DNA of 64,000 nucleotides from Gautieria morchelliformis (lineage: Eukaryota > Basidiomycota > Agaricomycetes > Gomphales > Gomphaceae), in NCBI GenBank assembly GCA_015179125.1, contig WHVA01000465.1:1-64000 (forward strand). The letters are read 5' to 3'. A program made the translations under genes and the position numbers. Each line of letters starts with the position of its first letter. Position 1 is the stretch's first letter. The notes below the pieces were generated by a model. That model was not told the origin of the DNA. It did not search any database and saw only the letters and a list, made by a program, of their open reading frames with translations. Of the stretch, positions 57,791 through 64,000 are shown piece after piece.

Positions 57791-58068
57791 GCGCGCGTCG
57801 GATTTGCTTCCGTTTTAGCGCGCAAACTTCGAACAACGATATCTTGCTTGATATCGCTCCGATTCGCTTGAAATTTCATATCTGAAGCTATGTGGGCCAT
57901 AGCTAGGGCATAGAACTAAAAAATCCAAATAAAACAAGCATTTTTTATTTTGCATTTTGGGTGCTGAGGGCAAGCTTAGCTTACTGTATGTAGTTCAATG
58001 CAGGTTTTAATTTTGTTTGCTACTTTGTACTAATGGTGAGAACCCACTACAGGAGAATCTCCAGAAGA

Positions 58069-58940
58069 GGGTGTTAGAATAAATGGATAGCTATATCAAA
58101 CATTATTCTAAGGTCTATATAATCGTCTAACTGAGCTAACATCTGGGAGAAATGATCCATGCACCAGTCACAGTGCCTGCCCTGGAAAGCAGGCACCTGG
58201 GCCCTGGTCAGAAGAAATATTGCTATGGGACTAATAGTCCCATACAGGGACATCGTACACAATGGAGATTACAGTATACAGTCCTATCTATGGATGTACT
58301 GAATAGCTACCTCAGGAGAGAGGTACAGAGATGGCAAATGCCTTGCCAAGGCTGCTGTAGGCACACAGCACAGGACACACAAGTTTTCTATTCTATTCTA
58401 TTCCCCTGACCAGCTCCACTGATTATGAGCTGTATTACACATTGAAAGGGGCTTTGTACATTGCTCCAAGGTCCCAGCTTAGATACTTGTCAGTAGGACA
58501 AGTATCCCCATCATTGTTCCTGCTCCACAGCTGTATGCAGCCTGTGGAGCATTTCCACATTATCCTGACCCATTCTATCACTATCTTGAACACTGGTAGT
58601 CACTACTATTTTAGTATAAGTAGCTACCTTAAATGTACAAACAAAACATCCAGAATATCATCCAGAACAATCCAGAATTGCTGTTTCACCTCCTGAAGTA
58701 ACTGTAGACTTGTTTGATAGCTACAGAGCTTATTTCTTGATAGTTTTCTGTAATTCTTTGTTGAGAGTCTACTATAACTGGCTACACTATACTGTTCTGA
58801 AAGCGAAAGCTTCGGACCTCTTGTTCCTCTGTTCTCACCTGTTTCTTCCTCGACTCGGTCACGTGACCTACATCAATCAGTGACGCACTCGCCCCACAGA
58901 GCTTAGTCAGCTCGCGCATATACTGTGCACAGGGGTGCAC
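58069..58940 (+). repeat. LTR-like repeat G, copy 2
   Basis: Begins around TGTTAGAATAAATGG and ends near GGGGTGCACGA; the inner part matches 20027-20560 reversed. It is rich in short inverted repeats (GGACTAATAGTCC, CAGGCACCTGGGCCCTG region). Ends and target duplication are unclear; no coding. Confidence 0.5.
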
Positions 58941-59290
58941 GAAGAGTCCCCACTCCCTGAGTCATCAAATATATCAATTCTGATATATCTAATCTATTAT
59001 TCCTAAAAGAGGGTGTCGTAGGATTGGAGAGGAAGGGCTTAGCTTCTTCTGACGTTGGATCAGTGAGATCTGACGGTAGGTGTTCATTCTCGATGTCGGA
59101 TTTCCTCCTATGTAGCATAAGCCCTGAAAATCTGAGGGATCATATAACGTGGAACATACGCGTCATCAAAGTTCGTAATAGCATCTTTGATCCCTTCCGC
59201 ACCGAGTGCCAATGCACCATAAGGCAACTTTGCTGATCCTGACACGTTCTTGAGCCCGGAAACCATGGGGGCACACGTGTATGCGGTGGG
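58941..59290 (-). other. Possible C-terminal exon of an unknown protein
   Basis: The minus strand reads KLPYGALALGAEGIKDAITN, then FDDAYVPRYMIPQIFRAYAT, ending at 59108, and in another frame EEAKPFLSNPTTPSFRNNRL. This looks less random than its surroundings, but I cannot assign a family or confirm splicing. Confidence 0.3.
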
Positions 59291-59349
59291 GTGAGGGGCG
59301 TGGAGGTGCAGGCGTTGGCGAGCTGGTGTAGGAGGATGGGGTGGTGGGG

Positions 59350-59670
59350 GAGTGGGCGGCGGGTGCAGGTGTGGGTGCGGGTGCAGGTGTGGGTGCGGGT
59401 GTGGGTGTGGGTGCAGGTGCGGGTGCAGGTGAGGGTGCAGGTGCGGGTGCAGGTGCAGGCGCAGGTACGGGTGCGGGTGCAGGTACGGGTGCAGATGCAG
59501 GTGCAGGTGCGGGTGCAGGTGCGGGTGCGGGTGCGGGTGCAGGGACAGGTTGGGCGGCGACGTGAAGGACGCGGGGGCGGAGGTGGGCGAGCTGGTGTAG
59601 GTGGACGGGGTGGTGGGGAAGCGGGCGGCGGCCGGGTGCAGGTGCAGGTGCAGGTACGGGCGCAGGTGCA
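59350..59670. repeat. GGTGCA/GGTGCG hexamer minisatellite
   Basis: Runs of GGTGCAGGTGCGGGTGCA-type hexamers, interrupted once at ~59,550-59,630. On the minus strand one frame encodes long Pro-Ala repeats (PAPAPAP), another His-Leu/Pro, on the plus strand Ala-Gly. GGGGAG-rich flanks at 59,290-59,350 and 59,700-59,800 look like duplicated blocks (GTGGTGGGGGA...). Confidence 0.9.
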
Positions 59671-60179
59671 GGGACGGGTTGGGCGACGACGCGAAGCACG
59701 CGGGGGGCGCACGCGTACGCGGTGGGGTGAGGGGCGTGGAGGTGCTGGGGTGGGTGAGCTGGTGCAGGAGGACGGGGTGGTGGGGGAACGGGCGGTGGCG
59801 GGTGCGGGTGCAGGTACGCGTGCCCTGGGACACGAATGTGCCTGGGCTGTGGTGCTCTGCGGGAGTCGAGTGGTCAGACACCCTGGTATGAGGAATATGG
59901 GCCAGGATACTCACGGAAGTTGGCCACTGGGGTTATGGGGGAGTTGACAGGGAGCTGCTGGTACTTGACGGTGAGCCTGTGGAGCTAAGCGAAAAGGCAC
60001 GATTGAAGAACAGGGTCAGCGGATGCTTCGAAGCCCGGGGCAAGTTCATATGGAAGACGAGTGCCAAACCAAGAGAGGCTGAAGTGTCTGTGGTGCGTGG
60101 TGTTGTCGATGGTGCAGCGTGGCAAGCCGCCTATTATGAATCGGCATAACCCGACCAAGTTCGACTTGCCTTACCAACA

Positions 60180-61858
60180 ATGGGAAATAACAAAAATAAA
60201 AGACAGCCCACCAAGTCAACACGAGCAACGAAAAAGGTCAAAGAACCTCCAGAGGAACTGTCACCTGACATAGCGGGAATTCAGGGCAAAGGTCGGTTTA
60301 TATATAATGATGCTATTTCAAGCTCACCAGTTATTTAGAATCTGTTCAAACTACTAGCACTTTTCGACCGAAACATCAGGTGGCAAAAAAAGTAACTTTT
60401 GAAAACTTAGAATCTGAGTCAGGGTCTTCATATGAGGAAGAGACCCAGCCGGCTCAAAGTGCATCTGAGTCCAAAGCCGAGCCCAACGACCCTAATCGAG
60501 ACTCAGAGTCTGAAGAGTTAGTAGAGGTGGCAGTTCCCAAACAGGTAAAGGATATTGATGAACCTGGTATGCCATCATATTTTTCATTTATAATTTGATG
60601 CTCATTTCACGGCCTAGTAATTATCTTGCATGTTCCGGACGGCACTGAAGCCGGTTTGTTGAGCGTGTGAAGCTTCCTGCCAATGTCAGTTACAAGAAGG
60701 TCGAGGAACGTATCTTCAAAGCGATAGGGTGCTATCAAACAGTGAAAAAGATGCCGCACCTAGCTTACCGGCTCAAAGGTGTGTGAGATAAACACCTTTC
60801 GAAACTGGCAAAAGAAGAGGACTGGGACAACCTCAAGGATGATGTGAAGGGCGCTCAGGCAAGGAAGAAAAAGGGCGATGCCAGTGGCGTGGAAGTAGAC
60901 ATCATTCTGGATGAAAGTGTACGTGTGCGTGTGACTTCGCATGGCAGCCACATCTGATATTATAAGAATTATAGTACATCGCATCGCTTCGGCATACACT
61001 TTCCAGGAAAAGGGACAAAACTGTGACAAATGCAGCTGGCAGGGGCAAAAAGAAGAAAGCTCGTATTCAGGACTTGAACGCCGATGCTGACACTGAAAGA
61101 TCTGAGATCGAAGAACATGGCCTACCGACAAAACGGGAAAGGGATTTCATGGAGGCGTTGAAGGCAGAGTATTCAAACTGTGGCAAACCGGCATGTGCTT
61201 CAAAAGTCTGCAAACAGAATAAGAACGGAGAGCACATGCATTTATCATGGTGCCAACTCCAGTCCTGGGTAACAGCCTTGGTGAGTACAACCTTTGCATT
61301 TAGATGTATTACTCGCTGCTAATAATGCGAATTTAGGTTTCTAACATTCACGGGGTCACTCTGAAAGTTCCTCCAAACAACGCTCACTTCGAAGGTTTCC
61401 ATTATCGCAAAGACTCTATTCAAAAAGAGAAGACCGATGAAGGGTCAACGGCAAACCTGCCTGGCACTGCATTGGGTCTTCAAGGATCATTTCCTATGAT
61501 GATGTTCCCACCAATTGACTATCGAATGTTTGCTCAGAACATGGTCCTGAACCGCCCTGTTACTCCAGTCAATCCTGACAAGAGACCGGAACAGTTGACC
61601 CCTGCGACTCCCGGTGACATCGCTTACCCAAGCATCGAAGAGTTTCTTGATGATGTCCGTAATTGGCCTGAGTCTAGGGGGCGGAAAATTGACGAATTCA
61701 AAGGTAAATTTGAAGCAAACAACGTTTACTTCCTAAATGAACTGAAGGAGGTGACGGCTGATGTGCTCATGGCCAACATCGGGATGTCATGGGGTGACGC
61801 GAATTTCATCAAAGGAGCAGCTAGAAAGGCTATAAGGAAGCTTGCTAAGAAGGTGTGA
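60180..61858 (+). pseudogene. Hypothetical protein with C-terminal SAM-like domain
   Basis: ATG 60180: MGNNKNKRQPTKSTRATKKV, Lys-rich, nucleus-like. After an intron comes an acidic region FENLESESGSSYEEETQP; then IILHVPDG, VKLPANVSYKKVEERIFKAI, a Cys-containing block NCGKPACASKVCKQNKNGEH with CQLQSWVTALV, an intron at about 61280-61336, and a C-terminal SAM-like fold YPSIEEFLDDVRNWPESRGR to WGDANFIKGAARKAIRKLAK. Lesions: a frame change near 60,655 and TGA at 60784-60786 (RLKGV*DKHL, probably CGA). I know similar anonymous proteins in agaricomycetes; no function can be given. Confidence 0.6.
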
Positions 61859-62166
61859 GAGGGAGGGAGGCAAGCAGAATTATGCCAGTAGGACACAATA
61901 ATTAGATTTACTATATACATCAAAAAGAACAATTTAGAGAATTATGGATATTTGAAATCGGCGGCCTTAGTACCATCAGAGGCAGTGCACGGCACATTAT
62001 TGGTATTTAACCTTGAGGCCGCTACCACCAACACACCGCAAGAATGTAGATGGTTCACTTGTCACGTGACTTGTCCGCATGTTGACAACAGCTCTGCCTC
62101 TCAGACTCGCACAACATAGTTCTTTACTTGTTGTCTGCCTCTAATTCTCAATATTTGTTATTCCAG

Positions 62167-64000
62167 ATGCCATCAACACCGCCCCAAGCTCTCAAGCTTC
62201 CATTGATGACGAGCACACCATATAGCGTCAGTTCCAGTAAATCTCATGAATCACACATTTGGACCCAGGATGATTTGAAAAAGCTGATGAAGGGCGAGTT
62301 CTCCAGTGCGATATTCGAGAGTAATTCTCTGCTTGAAGAGCGCTGTCGGGCGGATCAAAAAATTGTCGACACTGTCCTATCCAAACTGAAACCTGGCGTG
62401 TTCTGGGACAGCCCAACCAACACTTTCAAGGAATGGCCCAGCCGCACTGGTCCAGAAAGCGCTCATTATGCGCCGTTGGAGTGGTTACTCAACCAGATTC
62501 TGTCCATCTCCCAAAAGCTGCCGAATGGCAATATCCACCGAGGTCTTCAGTTTTACGTGTACGGTCGGGAAATGGCTGAAGGACTTGACAAAGACTCCCC
62601 CCTAAAACCAGGCCTTGTTGGTTGTCAGTCTGTTGGTGAGAGCCGAGGCTCGAAGCCAAAGCTCTCATGGAACGAGGCTGAAATTTGCGTAGAGGTGAAG
62701 AATGACTGGCCTGGTTTGATCCTGCAGTCAAGCACGTACGCGCGCTGTATGTTCACACACCGATTGGATAGACTCTTCATCACTGTTATCCATTTCAACA
62801 ATGCAATGATGGGGGTGCGCTTTGGATTTTATTCTCGCATGGGTCTGGTTGTTACGCCGGAACTTGACCTCTCGAAGGAGGGAGGCTTTAAAGGATTTGT
62901 CCGCGGAGTGGTTGGGATTAATTCTTGGACCGACACAAACCACGCTGGAATCGATACTACTCGTACCATCACAGACATTGCGATTCCCGAGAGGGGTATA
63001 TTCAAGATTTAGAAAACACTTTGTGACAGACGTTGCGTTCACGGACGAGCAACACGTGTGTATCTTTTGGTCAAGAAGGGTGCGTTTTGATGTTTAGATA
63101 TCTGGGCCAGTATTTAACAATTGGGTTTGAAGGTGCAACCGCCACTGATGGTTCTCCCGCTCAACCTCCGTCCACTCACTGGTATAACTTACGAAGTCAC
63201 CAACCCCCGCGTTCTCAGCCTGGACAAGAGACTGACGGTCGAGAAACCTTGAGGTTGAAGGGAGGCATATCTTTTCTCTTGCTGGACACTGTCATTCTGA
63301 AAGATTCATGGCCATTGAAAACCCATAACAAAGAAGGCACAATGTTTGGAGCATTATCGGGTGGATTTGGACTGCCAGACATCCTTGCCTCATACCCTGT
63401 CAAGGACGGAATGGATAAGCTCATACCTGATGACGCAACGTATTGGCCCGTGTGTGCGCCAGAGCCATACGCCGGGGTTAGGCCTGACAAACGAATACAT
63501 ATGCGATCTGTTTTTGAGACCTGAGGGAGGTCACTGCGAGCTGTTCAAAGTCCTCGATTGCTCGTGTGTTGCATAGTGCACGCCATGTTGGGTATGTGAA
63601 CGAAGAGGGCATCGGACATGATTTACCTATAATGGTGACTGACAGGGCATTTTGGGCTGTTTAAGAACGGCTGGTTGCACTGCGACGTAAGTCATGCTGA
63701 TGGATGAAGCTGAGCGGCCGCCTGTGCCAGAGTACGTACCGTCTTTCACATCAGTCCTTTCACTTTTTTATGTTTGCTTCAGTTTTGCCGTGACTCGAGA
63801 AGTTACTAGATGTGTGGGATTCATATGCGATGGGGACCAGGTGATTCATTGGATGCATCAGAAGCAGGAATTAGCAAAGCATCGCTCGGTGGGTCTTTAG
63901 TTGTTGTGTGCGGCTTGTGATTTACATGGTTCTAGGGTACGCTGCCTTTCATGTCTCAGGCGTTGATTGTTGCTTGGGACTCTGGAACGCAAGTTGTGCA
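62167..64000 (+). pseudogene. Fungal-type protein kinase (FunK1) gene, broken, partial
   Basis: MPSTPPQALKLPLMTSTPYS at 62167. Exon 1 has AEICVEVKNDWPGLI and LDRLFITVIHFNN; then HGRATRVYLLVKKG, the VILKDSWPLKTHNKEG string, RPDKRIHMRSVFE, GWLHCDVS (catalytic-loop H-R-D reads H-C-D), VTRCVGFICDGDQVIHW and GTLPFMS at ~63,936-63,956. This order is that of the fungal-specific FunK1 kinases. TAG at 63010-63012 breaks FKI*KTLCDRR; frame changes occur near 63,120, 63,515 and 63,695. The gene continues past the window. The lesions and the changed HRD make kinase activity unlikely. Confidence 0.75.

Noticed and set aside
59291-59947. Long Val/Arg/Gly-rich plus-strand frame over the minisatellite
   Set aside because: Hexamer repeats leave every frame open; length is not evidence of coding.
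1-64000. tRNA, rRNA or other structured RNA genes
   Set aside because: None recognised by eye on either strand; tRNAscan and Infernal would be decisive.

Overview
The window looks like a gene-poor, transposon-rich stretch of a filamentous basidiomycete genome, most likely an agaricomycete. Pointers are short GT-AG introns, a fungal-type (FunK1) protein kinase, a DUF6534-type membrane protein, a fungal GT17 glycosyltransferase, fragments of C2/WD40 NLR-like proteins, and several LTR retrotransposon families plus Helitrons. All of this was judged by eye; no database search was possible.

Layout. 1-9940: a decayed dispersed repeat (R1) between two inverted copies of a small secreted-protein gene; a 4,993-bp copia element (A, minus strand, target duplication ATGAT) and a 1.5-kb insertion carrying a WD40 fragment interrupt it. 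9977-11430: a shared repeat, a 104-bp hairpin and an Hsp70 C-terminal pseudogene. 11436-17880: copia element C (minus, CAAGT) with two inverted solo LTRs nested in it. 17886-24686: a different copia family (F, minus) broken by two large LTR-like insertions; one carries 14 TCAC(A/C/T)TGA motifs. 24783-27599: a 5'-truncated relative of A/C/D (E, plus) with a nested solo LTR. 27600-34238: a nearly complete Helitron with one long Rep-helicase reading frame and a 144-bp-period exon/intron-like array upstream; 34239-35965: a truncated second Helitron. 36560-41697: copia element B (plus, CCATC), inserted in another R1 copy and itself carrying a solo LTR (GTCTA). 44840-48194: two host-type genes, both broken (DUF6534-like and GT17). 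48835-53333: copia element D (minus, GCATG), a close relative of A. 55370-57640: an NLR-type N-terminal remnant and the only uninterrupted R1 copy. 58069-64000: an LTR-like repeat, a GGTGCA/G minisatellite, a SAM-like hypothetical gene and a FunK1 kinase gene running off the right edge.

Two themes tie the window together. First, nesting: at least eight insertions have recognisable target-site duplications, so their relative order can be read. Second, decay: almost every coding region is broken, and the same lesion recurs, CGA arginine codons turned into TGA stops, as expected from C-to-T change at (probably methylated) CpG. I see no clearly intact multi-exon host gene, no tRNA or rRNA gene and no CRISPR array.
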